A DNA stretch of 7,622 nt from Rhodoferax sp. GTDB lineage: Bacteria > Pseudomonadota > Gammaproteobacteria > Burkholderiales > Burkholderiaceae_C. Below, piece by piece: positions 1-5,956 of this stretch (its first letter is position 1; the number at the start of each line of letters is the position of its first letter). Both the position numbers and the translations under genes were made by a program. Below the pieces are notes generated by a model. That model was not told the DNA's origin. It searched no databases and was given only the letters and a program-made list of their open reading frames with translations. The stretch covers positions 1 to 7,622 of the forward strand of contig JAEMRG010000094.1 of the NCBI GenBank assembly GCA_016463455.1. The letters run 5' to 3'.

Positions 1-1038
1 CTGGACCACGCTGCCACCCACGGCTACGGCATCCCTGCTTTTAATGTCAACAACCTGGAACAAGTCCAGGCCATCATGGAGGCCGCCAACGAAGTGGGCG
101 CCCCGGTCATCATGCAAGCGAGCGCCGGTGCGCGCAAGTACGCGGGCGAGGCCTTCCTCAAACACCTGATCCAAGCGGCCATCGAGACCTACCCGCATAT
201 TCCGGTGGTCATGCACCAGGACCATGGCCAAAGTCCGGCAGTCTGCCAGGGCGCGATCGACCTGGGCTTCAGTTCGGTGATGATGGACGGCAGCCTCGAG
301 GGCGACGGTAAAACCATTGCCAGCTATGAATACAACGTGGATGTGACGCGCCAAGTCGTGGATATGGCGCACAAACTAGGCGTCACCGTGGAAGGCGAAC
401 TAGGCTGCCTGGGCTCGCTGGAAACCATGAAGGGCGACAAAGAGGACGGCCACGGCACCGACGCGACCATGACGCGCGAGCAGTTGCTCACCGACCCAGA
501 GCAGGCGGCAGATTTTGTCCAACGCACCCAACTGGACGCCTTGGCAATTGCCATTGGCACCAGCCACGGCGCCTACAAATTCACGCGCCAGCCCACCGGC
601 GATATTTTGGCGATTGACCGCATCAAAGAGATCAACCGCCGCCTGCCCAATACGCACCTGGTGATGCATGGCTCTAGCAGCGTGCCGCAGGAGATGCTGG
701 CCACCATCAATGCCTATGGCGGCAAGATGAAAGAGACCTATGGCGTGCCGGTGGCCGAAATCCAAAAAGCCATTCAGTTTGGTGTGCGAAAGATCAATAT
801 CGACACCGACATCCGCCTGGCCATGACCGCCGCTTGCCGCAAGTTTTTGGCCGAAAACCCCGACAAGTTTGACGCCCGCGACTGGCTCAAACCGGCGCGC
901 GAAGCGGCCAAGCAATTGGTCAAAGCGCGCTATATCGAATTCGGCTGCGAAGGCCAGGGCGCTAAAGTCAGAGGCGATTCATTGAGCGTGGTCGCCGCTC
1001 GCTACAGCAAGGGTGAACTGGCGCAAGTAGTGCACTGA
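1..1038 (+). CDS. fba: Class II fructose-1,6-bisphosphate aldolase (5' end missing)
   Basis: Cytosolic, zinc-dependent aldolase that reversibly joins dihydroxyacetone phosphate and glyceraldehyde 3-phosphate into fructose 1,6-bisphosphate, serving glycolysis, gluconeogenesis or the Calvin cycle. The reading frame is open from base 1 (LDHAATHGYG...), so the true start lies outside the window. 345 residues are visible, and the usual CbbA/Fba length of about 354 suggests only some nine codons are missing; the internal ATG at 76 is not the start. Visible class II signatures are MHQDHG (visible residues 71-76, with the catalytic Asp and first zinc His), the acidic VEGELG segment, GTSHGAYK and VMHGSSS (further metal-ligand His residues), and NIDTDIRLA near the phosphate-binding site. 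The C-terminal end is complete. purC follows after 33 bp on the same strand, so co-transcription is possible. The family call is very secure; a dedicated Calvin-cycle role cannot be read from this sequence. Confidence 0.96.
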   Translation: MDHAATHGYGIPAFNVNNLEQVQAIMEAANEVGAPVIMQASAGARKYAGEAFLKHLIQAAIETYPHIPVVMHQDHGQSPAVCQGAIDLGFSSVMMDGSLEGDGKTIASYEYNVDVTRQVVDMAHKLGVTVEGELGCLGSLETMKGDKEDGHGTDATMTREQLLTDPEQAADFVQRTQLDALAIAIGTSHGAYKFTRQPTGDILAIDRIKEINRRLPNTHLVMHGSSSVPQEMLATINAYGGKMKETYGVPVAEIQKAIQFGVRKINIDTDIRLAMTAACRKFLAENPDKFDARDWLKPAREAAKQLVKARYIEFGCEGQGAKVRGDSLSVVAARYSKGELAQVVH

Positions 1039-1071
1039 CAGCGCGGCCTGCGCTGCGCTACAGTGCGGCTT

Positions 1072-1980
1072 ATGGCCTCTTGCTTGCACACCTCCACCCT
1101 GCATTCCCTGCCTTTGTTGGCGCGGGGTAAGGTCCGTGACAACTACGCCGTCGGAAGCGACCGCATCCTCATGCTTGCCAGCGACCGGCTCAGCGCGTTT
1201 GACGTGATCATGGGCGAGCCCATCCCCGGCAAGGGTGCTCTGCTCACGCAAATGGCCTTGTTCTGGTTTGACAAATTGGGCCCGCATGGCCTGAACCTGT
1301 GCCCTATTCACCTGACCGGCGAGGTACCCGAAAGTGTGGTGGCGCCCGATGAAGTGACGCAAGTGCAAGGGCGCAGTATGTTGGTCAAACGGCTCAAACC
1401 TTTGCCCGTCGAAGCGGTCGTGCGCGGCTACCTGGCGGGCAGCGGCTGGAAGGAATACCAAGCCAATGGCGCAGTCTGCGGTGTGGCCCTTCCCGCGGGC
1501 CTGCGCAATGCCTCGCGTTTGCCCACGCCAATCTATACCCCTGCTGCTAAAGCCGCTGTCGGCGAGCATGATGAGAACATCACCTTCGCACAAACCGTAG
1601 ACATGATCGGCTTGGACTTGGCCACCCGCATCCGCGATATCAGCATCGCGCTGTATGAAGCGGCGGCGGCTTTTGCACTGACCAAGGGCATCATCATTGC
1701 TGACACCAAGTTTGAGTTCGGGCTGGACGCGGCGGGCACGCTCACGCTCATGGACGAGGTGCTGACGCCCGATTCATCGCGCTACTGGCCTTTGGAGAGT
1801 TACGCCGAAGGCAGTAACCCGCCGAGTTACGACAAGCAATTTGTACGCGACTGGCTGGAGGCCGCACAAGTCGATGGCAAACCCTGGAGCAAAACGCCGC
1901 CGGCACCCCGCGTGCCAGACGCGGTGATCGCGCAAACTGCGGCGAAGTACCAGGAAGCATTGCAGCGGCTGACGGCCTAG
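1072..1980 (+). CDS. purC: Phosphoribosylaminoimidazole-succinocarboxamide synthase (SAICAR synthetase)
   Basis: Cytosolic enzyme of de novo purine synthesis that ligates aspartate to CAIR with ATP, giving SAICAR. The 302-residue product has the family's landmarks in order: LARGKVRDNY (residues 16-25) in the nucleotide-binding part, SDRLSAFDVIMGEPIPGKG shortly after, VVRGYLAGSGWKEY (about 116-129), and KFEFGL followed by DEVLTPDSSRYWP (about 228-240), the second SAICAR synthetase signature. Length fits the roughly 300-residue proteobacterial form. I chose ATG 1072; a GTG at 1063 is in frame but adds only three residues. No convincing Shine-Dalgarno sequence precedes either start. The gene sits 33 bp behind the aldolase gene, and a GC-rich inverted repeat (1040-1054) lies in that gap without a T tract. 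It supplies the step after PurE/PurK, which are encoded about 1.1 kb further on and separated from it by a gene on the opposite strand. Confidence 0.97.
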   Translation: MASCLHTSTLHSLPLLARGKVRDNYAVGSDRILMLASDRLSAFDVIMGEPIPGKGALLTQMALFWFDKLGPHGLNLCPIHLTGEVPESVVAPDEVTQVQGRSMLVKRLKPLPVEAVVRGYLAGSGWKEYQANGAVCGVALPAGLRNASRLPTPIYTPAAKAAVGEHDENITFAQTVDMIGLDLATRIRDISIALYEAAAAFALTKGIIIADTKFEFGLDAAGTLTLMDEVLTPDSSRYWPLESYAEGSNPPSYDKQFVRDWLEAAQVDGKPWSKTPPAPRVPDAVIAQTAAKYQEALQRLTA

Positions 1981-2011
1981 GGCTTGCTGCGCTTTCTGCG
2001 CCTTGCAAGCC
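1981..2011. terminator. Inverted repeat between convergent purC and cnoX-like genes, possible terminator
   Basis: Immediately after the purC stop, GGCTTGC (1981-1987) pairs with GCAAGCC (2005-2011). A nested GCGC (1989-1992) pairs with GCGC (1998-2001) around a TTTCT loop. This makes a long two-part stem in the 65-bp gap between two convergent genes, where a terminator is expected. Neither strand has a T run after the stem, so it is not a textbook intrinsic terminator; it could instead be a 3'-end stabilising hairpin. The hairpin is seen directly; the function is inferred. Confidence 0.4.
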
Positions 2012-2045
2012 CACCATCAGGCATCGCAGTCATAGTTGCACACGC

Positions 2046-2996
2046 TTAATTCAGCGCCATGCTCAACTTGCGCCGGTAGGTGGCGACCATTTGCGCTTGC
2101 GGATCGGTCTCGGCGACGACTTTGCCGGCGATTTCGATGCCGCCAGCGGTTTTGCCGGTATCTTGTACCGCGCCTTTGGGTTTGGGCGGGGTGAGCAACT
2201 CCAAAATCGCCACAAAGGTTTTGCGCGGCACCGCATCGCCCCAGGCTTTGTCGCGCATGATGATTTCCAGCAATTCGTCCATAGCCACGGTCCATTGGCC
2301 TTCCACCATCAAGACCCGGGCTTTGGCCAGGCGGGTATCAAAGTCGCGCTTGTTGGCGGCGATGACTTCGTCAAATTGCGCCAGTTCCCAGTTACCACGC
2401 GGGTCCGTATGCACGTACTCGATGGCGCTTAAGAAATGGTGCAAAGCGTCAAAGCGGATCTGGCGGGGAATCGCGGCCAGGGCAGGGGCCAACGCCGCCT
2501 TGGCGTCTTCCAAGGCGTTGTGGTGAATCAGCAGTTTGACCAGTTCGTGGCGCGCATCGTCATTCGCTGGGTCGGCGGCCAGGGTTTCTTGCAATTTGTG
2601 CAGCGCCGCTTCTACGTCGCCCGCCGCCAGTAAGGCTTGCGCGTCTTCGGCGTCGGTGAGGGAGGCGCCCTCGGGCGGTAGATGTTTGTCCAAAAAGGTC
2701 TTGATTTGGCTTTCGGGCACCGCGCCCATGAAGCCGTCGGCCGGCTTGCCAGCGATCATGAGGACGCAGGTAGGGATGCTGCGGATGCCAAAGGCTTTGG
2801 AGAGTTCTTGCTCTTGGTCCGAGTCGATCTTGACCAGTTTGAAGCGCCCGGCGTAATCGGTTTCGACCTTCTCTAACAGCGGGCCTATCACCTTGCAGGG
2901 CCCGCACCAGGGGGCCCAAAAGTCCAGCAGCACCGGGATGTCGTGCGAGGCGGCTATGACTTCGGTTTCAAAATTTTGCAGGGTGACGTTGATCAT
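2046..2996 (-). CDS. cnoX: Thioredoxin-domain protein with TPR-like C-terminal region, CnoX/YbbN type
   Basis: Probable cytosolic co-chaperone/oxidoreductase (co-chaperedoxin). The 316-residue product has an N-terminal thioredoxin fold (about residues 1-110) with the full active site WAPWCGPC (Cys31, Cys34) and the cis-proline loop SIPT (Pro75). The rest (about 115-316) is helical, with TPR-like repeats such as AGDVEAALHKLQETLAADPAN and the related segment ending ALVMVEGQW-like in the 230s. Near the end, before the family-typical YRRKLSMAL, lies a Gly/Lys-rich stretch of about 28 residues (TAGGIEIAGKVV) that lengthens it relative to the 284-residue E. coli protein. E. coli CnoX has SQHC in place of CGPC; the redox-active CGPC here matches forms known from Caulobacter, which act as thioredoxins as well as holdases. 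The start ATG (2994-2996) gives the correct thioredoxin N terminus; no strong ribosome-binding site is visible. The gene lies opposite to purC and purE. The architecture is certain; the exact chaperone role is inferred. Confidence 0.88.
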   Translation of the reverse strand: MINVTLQNFETEVIAASHDIPVLLDFWAPWCGPCKVIGPLLEKVETDYAGRFKLVKIDSDQEQELSKAFGIRSIPTCVLMIAGKPADGFMGAVPESQIKTFLDKHLPPEGASLTDAEDAQALLAAGDVEAALHKLQETLAADPANDDARHELVKLLIHHNALEDAKAALAPALAAIPRQIRFDALHHFLSAIEYVHTDPRGNWELAQFDEVIAANKRDFDTRLAKARVLMVEGQWTVAMDELLEIIMRDKAWGDAVPRKTFVAILELLTPPKPKGAVQDTGKTAGGIEIAGKVVAETDPQAQMVATYRRKLSMALN

Positions 2997-3098
2997 GAAA
3001 AAATACTCGGGGTGAAAACGTAAAATTAGGGGTCTAGCCTTGCGGCACGGCTGCCGTCTGATCCTCGGGCGCAGGTGCCAAGCGCTGTTTCCAACCTT
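2997..3098. promoter_or_regulatory. Divergent intergenic region with presumed promoters for cnoX-like gene and purEK
   Basis: This 102-bp gap separates two divergently transcribed starts, so promoters in both directions are expected here. It begins with an AT-rich patch (about 2997-3028) against a GC-rich background. On +, GTGAAA (3012-3017) and TAGCCT (3035-3040) are 17 bp apart and resemble a poor -35/-10 pair for purE. A small hairpin follows, CGGCA (3043-3047) with TGCCG (3052-3056). I see no convincing minus-strand promoter and no clear PurR-like operator. Positions of the boxes are tentative. Confidence 0.4.
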
Positions 3099-3617
3099 AT
3101 GAGCACCACACCTATCGCGGTCGTCATGGGTTCCAGTTCAGACTGGGACACCATGCAGCACGCAGTGCAGATTCTCCAACAGTTTGGCATCGCCTTTGAG
3201 GCGCGTGTGCTTTCAGCGCACCGCATGCCTGACGAAATGTTCGCATTTGCGCAAGCGGCCCAGGGGCGGGGCCTGCGCGCCATCATCGCCGGCGCCGGCG
3301 GTGCCGCGCACCTGCCGGGCATGCTGGCTTGCAAAACCACGGTGCCAGTGCTGGGCGTGCCGGTGCCGAGCAAGCATTTACAAGGCGTTGATTCCCTGCA
3401 CAGCATTGTGCAAATGCCCAAAGGCATACCGGTGGCCACCTTTGCCATTGGCGCAGCCGGTGCGGCCAATGCGGCTTTGTTTGCGGTGGCCCTCTTGGCT
3501 GCGCACGATGCGGCGCTAGGCAAGCAATTGGATGCCTATCGCGCAGAGCAAACACGCGCTGCCCGCGAGCAGCTGTTGCCGGTGACGGGTTTGTCGGGCG
3601 GACTGGTCGGCTTATGA
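3099..3617 (+). CDS. purE: N5-carboxyaminoimidazole ribonucleotide mutase (class I PurE)
   Basis: Cytosolic purine biosynthesis enzyme that moves the carboxylate of N5-CAIR (made by PurK) to C4, giving CAIR for PurC. The 172-residue product is about the normal length and carries the class I landmarks: GSSSDW (residues 11-16), SAHRMP with the catalytic-type His41, the glycine-rich IIAGAGGAAHLPGM, PVLGVPV, and DSLHSIVQMPKGIPVATFAIG. The common class I motif is SAHRTP, so Met43 replaces Thr; from memory this occurs in related betaproteobacteria, and it should not abolish activity. ATG 3099 is chosen because it places MSTTPIAVVMGSSSD at the usual N terminus; an in-frame GTG at 3075 would add eight unsupported residues. 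The stop overlaps the purK start (ATGA, 3614-3617), implying translational coupling. The presence of PurK next door confirms the bacterial two-step N5-CAIR route. Confidence 0.97.
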   Translation: MSTTPIAVVMGSSSDWDTMQHAVQILQQFGIAFEARVLSAHRMPDEMFAFAQAAQGRGLRAIIAGAGGAAHLPGMLACKTTVPVLGVPVPSKHLQGVDSLHSIVQMPKGIPVATFAIGAAGAANAALFAVALLAAHDAALGKQLDAYRAEQTRAAREQLLPVTGLSGGLVGL

Positions 3618-4804
3618 GCGCAAGCGCTGCGCTATTACCTGGGGCGCAGACCGGCGGGCCGGGCGCCGGACCGCTGACGCTGGGGGTGCTGGGCGGCGGT
3701 CAATTAGGCCGCATGTTTGTGCATGCCGCCCAAGCCATGGGTTATGAGACGGCGGTGCTGGACCCGGATGCCGACAGCCCGGCCGGGCGCGTCAGCCACC
3801 ACCACATCCAAAGCGCCTACCAGGACCCCCAAGGGCTGGCGCAACTGGCCGCTTTGTGCAGCGCCGTTACCACCGAATTTGAAAATGTGCCCTCCGACGC
3901 GCTGGCCACGCTGGCCGCGACGCGGTTTGTTGCGCCAGGCGCCAAGGCCGTGGCCATTGCGCAAGACCGGCTGGCGGAAAAAGCCCACTTCGGCAGCTGC
4001 GGCGTGCCCTGCGCCCCCTTTGCCGCGATCGCGAGTCTGGCCGATATCGAGGCGGCACCTGCGGATTTGCTACCAGGCATTCTAAAAACTGCGCGCCTGG
4101 GGTATGACGGCAAAGGGCAGGTTCGGGTGGCCGACCGGGCGCAATTGCGCCAGGCATTTGTCGACCTGCAACAGCAGGTTTGCGTGCTGGAAAAAATGCT
4201 GCCGCTGGCGCTGGAATGCTCGGTCATCCTGGCGCGGGGTACGGACGGCGCCATGGCGCATTTCCCGGTACAGCGCAATCTGCACCGCGACGGGATTTTG
4301 GCGGTGACCGAGGTGTTTGAAGACGCGCTTCCTCCCGCAATTGCGACACAGGCGGTGCAAGCAGCCCGCGCCATTGCGCAGGGGCTTTCCTATGTGGGCG
4401 TGCTGTGCGTGGAGTTTTTCGTGGTGCAGGACGGCAGCCTGGTGGTCAATGAAATAGCCCCGCGCCCGCACAATAGCGGCCACTACAGCCTGGACGCTTG
4501 CGATCAGTCGCAGTTTGACTTGCAAGTACGCACCCTGGCGGGCCTGCCCCTGACTGCGCCGCGCCAGCACAGCGCCGCCGTGATGCTCAACCTCCTGGGC
4601 GAACTCTGGGGCCCGGGCTTGGATGCGACACCCCCTTGGGACGCGGTGCTGGCGTTGCCAGGCGCGCATTTGCATTTGTACGGCAAACGCCAGCCACGCG
4701 TCGGCCGCAAGATGGGGCACCTGACCCTGACCGCCAACAGCCCGCAAGCGGCGCGCGCGACCGCACTTGAGGCGGCGCATATTTTGGGAATTAAAGCGTT
4801 TTAA
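3614..4804 (+). CDS. purK: N5-carboxyaminoimidazole ribonucleotide synthase (ATP-grasp)
   Basis: Cytosolic ATP-grasp ligase that carboxylates AIR with bicarbonate and ATP to form N5-CAIR, the PurE substrate. The 396-residue product shows the N-terminal nucleotide-fold loop LGVLGGGQLGRM (23-34), TTEFENVP, the ATP-grasp glycine-rich loop KTARLGYDGKGQ, the hinge-region VLEKMLPL, and the metal/phosphate motif NEIAPRPHNSGHYSLDAC followed by SQFDLQVRTLAGLPL. The start ATG overlaps the purE stop by four bases, a typical coupled arrangement, and yields a roughly 20-residue Gly/Pro/Ala-rich leader before the conserved domain. That leader is longer than in many homologues; no better downstream start is evident before residue 34. 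The C-terminal end coincides with a palindrome (4793-4811). Together with purE it forms a clear two-gene unit, with the Sua5 gene 37 bp downstream. Confidence 0.97.
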   Translation: MSASAALLPGAQTGGPGAGPLTLGVLGGGQLGRMFVHAAQAMGYETAVLDPDADSPAGRVSHHHIQSAYQDPQGLAQLAALCSAVTTEFENVPSDALATLAATRFVAPGAKAVAIAQDRLAEKAHFGSCGVPCAPFAAIASLADIEAAPADLLPGILKTARLGYDGKGQVRVADRAQLRQAFVDLQQQVCVLEKMLPLALECSVILARGTDGAMAHFPVQRNLHRDGILAVTEVFEDALPPAIATQAVQAARAIAQGLSYVGVLCVEFFVVQDGSLVVNEIAPRPHNSGHYSLDACDQSQFDLQVRTLAGLPLTAPRQHSAAVMLNLLGELWGPGLDATPPWDAVLALPGAHLHLYGKRQPRVGRKMGHLTLTANSPQAARATALEAAHILGIKAF

Positions 4805-4811
4805 ACGCTTT
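4793..4811 (+). repeat. Perfect 9-bp-arm palindrome across the purK stop codon
   Basis: AAAGCGTTT (4793-4801) and AAACGCTTT (4803-4811) are perfect reverse complements separated by one base, with the purK TAA inside. As RNA it could fold as a six-pair AAAGCG/CGCTTT stem with a TTTTAAA loop, followed by a T-rich stretch (TTTTT at 4818-4822) a few bases on. It might be a weak terminator or attenuator between purK and sua5, or a dimeric protein-binding site. The symmetry is seen directly; the role is unknown. Confidence 0.4.
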
Positions 4812-4841
4812 TGCGCATTTTTGGCGCTCACTTACCCGCAT

Positions 4842-5945
4842 ATGCCCATGATTTTGCAAGTGCATGAAAGCTCCAGCCTGCCGCACTGCGAGCGGATTTT
4901 GCGCCAGGGCGGTTTGCTCGGCTTGCCTACCGAAACCGTGTATGGCCTGGCGGCGGACGCGGACCAGGCCCAAGCGGTGGCAGGGATTTTTGCCGCCAAA
5001 GGGCGGCCAGCAGACCATCCGCTGATCGTGCATGTGGCCGATATCGATGGCGGCCTGAGCGGCACGCGCTACTTCGCCCGCGAAATTCCTGAATTTGCCC
5101 TGCGTCTGATGCAAGCCTTTTGGCCCGGGCCGCTGACCTTGATACTGCCGCGCCGCGACGGAGTGGCTGCTGCCGCTGCCGGCGGACAGGACTCGGTGGG
5201 CCTGCGCTGCCCGGCGCACCCTGTGGCGCAGGCCCTGCTACGCGCCCTGCGCCACAGCGCGCAAGGCAGCGTGGTCTGGGGCCTGGCTGCGCCCAGCGCC
5301 AACCGTTTCGGGCGCGTCAGCCCGACCACGGCGCAGCACGTCCACAGCGAGTTCAACACGGGGCGGGACGCCGATGACCCTGGCGCCTTGCGCATTCTGG
5401 ACGGCGGGCCCTGTGAGGTGGGCATTGAATCGACGATTGTCGATTGCACGCGCGGTGTGCCGGTGCTTTTGCGCCCGGGGGCGATCAGCATAGAAACACT
5501 TGCGCTAGCCTGCGGCCAAGCTGTTCGCCTGCCCCACGAGATGCCAAGCAGCCAGGCCGCGCCACGTGCCTCCGGCACCTTGGCCGCGCACTACGCGCCA
5601 GATGCCAAAGTGCGTCTGATGGAGACCGCCGCCTTGCAGCAAGCGCTGCTGCCCGACTCGGGACAACGCCAGGCGGTGGCCGGGCGTATTGGTGTCTATA
5701 TGCGCACGCGGCCGGGTATCTCGGGCCAGGAGGCAGCCCAGCCCCATGGCGGCTTGGAAGGCCAAGCGCCGCAACTGCTGTTGCGCGCCATGCCCGATGA
5801 CGCGGCGCGCGCGGCGCAGCATTTGTTTGCCGCCTTGCGCGCGCTCGACGGGGCTGGCGCACAGGAAATTTGGGTAGAGACTACGCCCGATAGCCTGGAA
5901 TGGGCCGGCGTAGCCGACCGCCTGCAACGCGCCAGCGTCGCCTAA
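4842..5945 (+). CDS. sua5: L-threonylcarbamoyladenylate synthase, two-domain Sua5 type
   Basis: Cytosolic enzyme that uses threonine, bicarbonate and ATP to make threonylcarbamoyl-AMP, the donor for t6A at position 37 of ANN-decoding tRNAs. From ATG 4842 the product has 367 residues: a YrdC-like catalytic domain (about 1-210) with GLPTETVYGLAADA (27-40), AAKGRPADHPL (51-61, the K-x-R nucleotide-binding element), FWPGPLTLIL, SVGLRCPAHP, LAAPSANRFGRVSPT and the CEVGIESTIVD segment. A linker SGTLAAHYAP (about 244-253) follows, and then the C-terminal Sua5 domain. The linker and extra domain separate it from short TsaC (about 190 residues). ATG 4848 is an equally possible start; an upstream TTG at 4767 lies inside purK and is rejected. 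No strong ribosome-binding site is seen. It trails purEK by 37 bp and is probably at least partly co-transcribed, though the palindrome between them could limit read-through. Confidence 0.95.
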   Translation: MPMILQVHESSSLPHCERILRQGGLLGLPTETVYGLAADADQAQAVAGIFAAKGRPADHPLIVHVADIDGGLSGTRYFAREIPEFALRLMQAFWPGPLTLILPRRDGVAAAAAGGQDSVGLRCPAHPVAQALLRALRHSAQGSVVWGLAAPSANRFGRVSPTTAQHVHSEFNTGRDADDPGALRILDGGPCEVGIESTIVDCTRGVPVLLRPGAISIETLALACGQAVRLPHEMPSSQAAPRASGTLAAHYAPDAKVRLMETAALQQALLPDSGQRQAVAGRIGVYMRTRPGISGQEAAQPHGGLEGQAPQLLLRAMPDDAARAAQHLFAALRALDGAGAQEIWVETTPDSLEWAGVADRLQRASVA

Positions 5946-5956
5946 GCGCTAAAACT

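Noticed and set aside
400..915. 171-codon minus-strand open frame
   Set aside because: Fully antisense to the aldolase gene; it carries no motif and is explained by codon bias on the coding strand.
1040..1054. AGCGC/GCGCT hairpin between the aldolase gene and purC
   Set aside because: Short stem in very GC-rich sequence with no T tract; such repeats are expected by chance at this composition.
979..1593. 204-codon minus-strand open frame
   Set aside because: Antisense to purC and the end of the aldolase gene, with no recognisable domain and shadow-like composition.
3075..3098. GTG-initiated N-terminal extension of purE
   Set aside because: Adds eight residues before a normal-looking N terminus, with no ribosome-binding site to favour it.
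4082..4831. 249-codon open frame on the minus strand
   Set aside because: It lies almost wholly antisense to purK, which has complete family motifs; the reading has Arg/His/Gln-rich composition and no recognisable domain. Long antisense frames are expected in GC-rich genes.
4767..4841. Upstream TTG start for sua5 inside purK
   Set aside because: Would add 25 basic and aromatic residues unlike Sua5 N termini; ATG 4842 gives the expected beginning.
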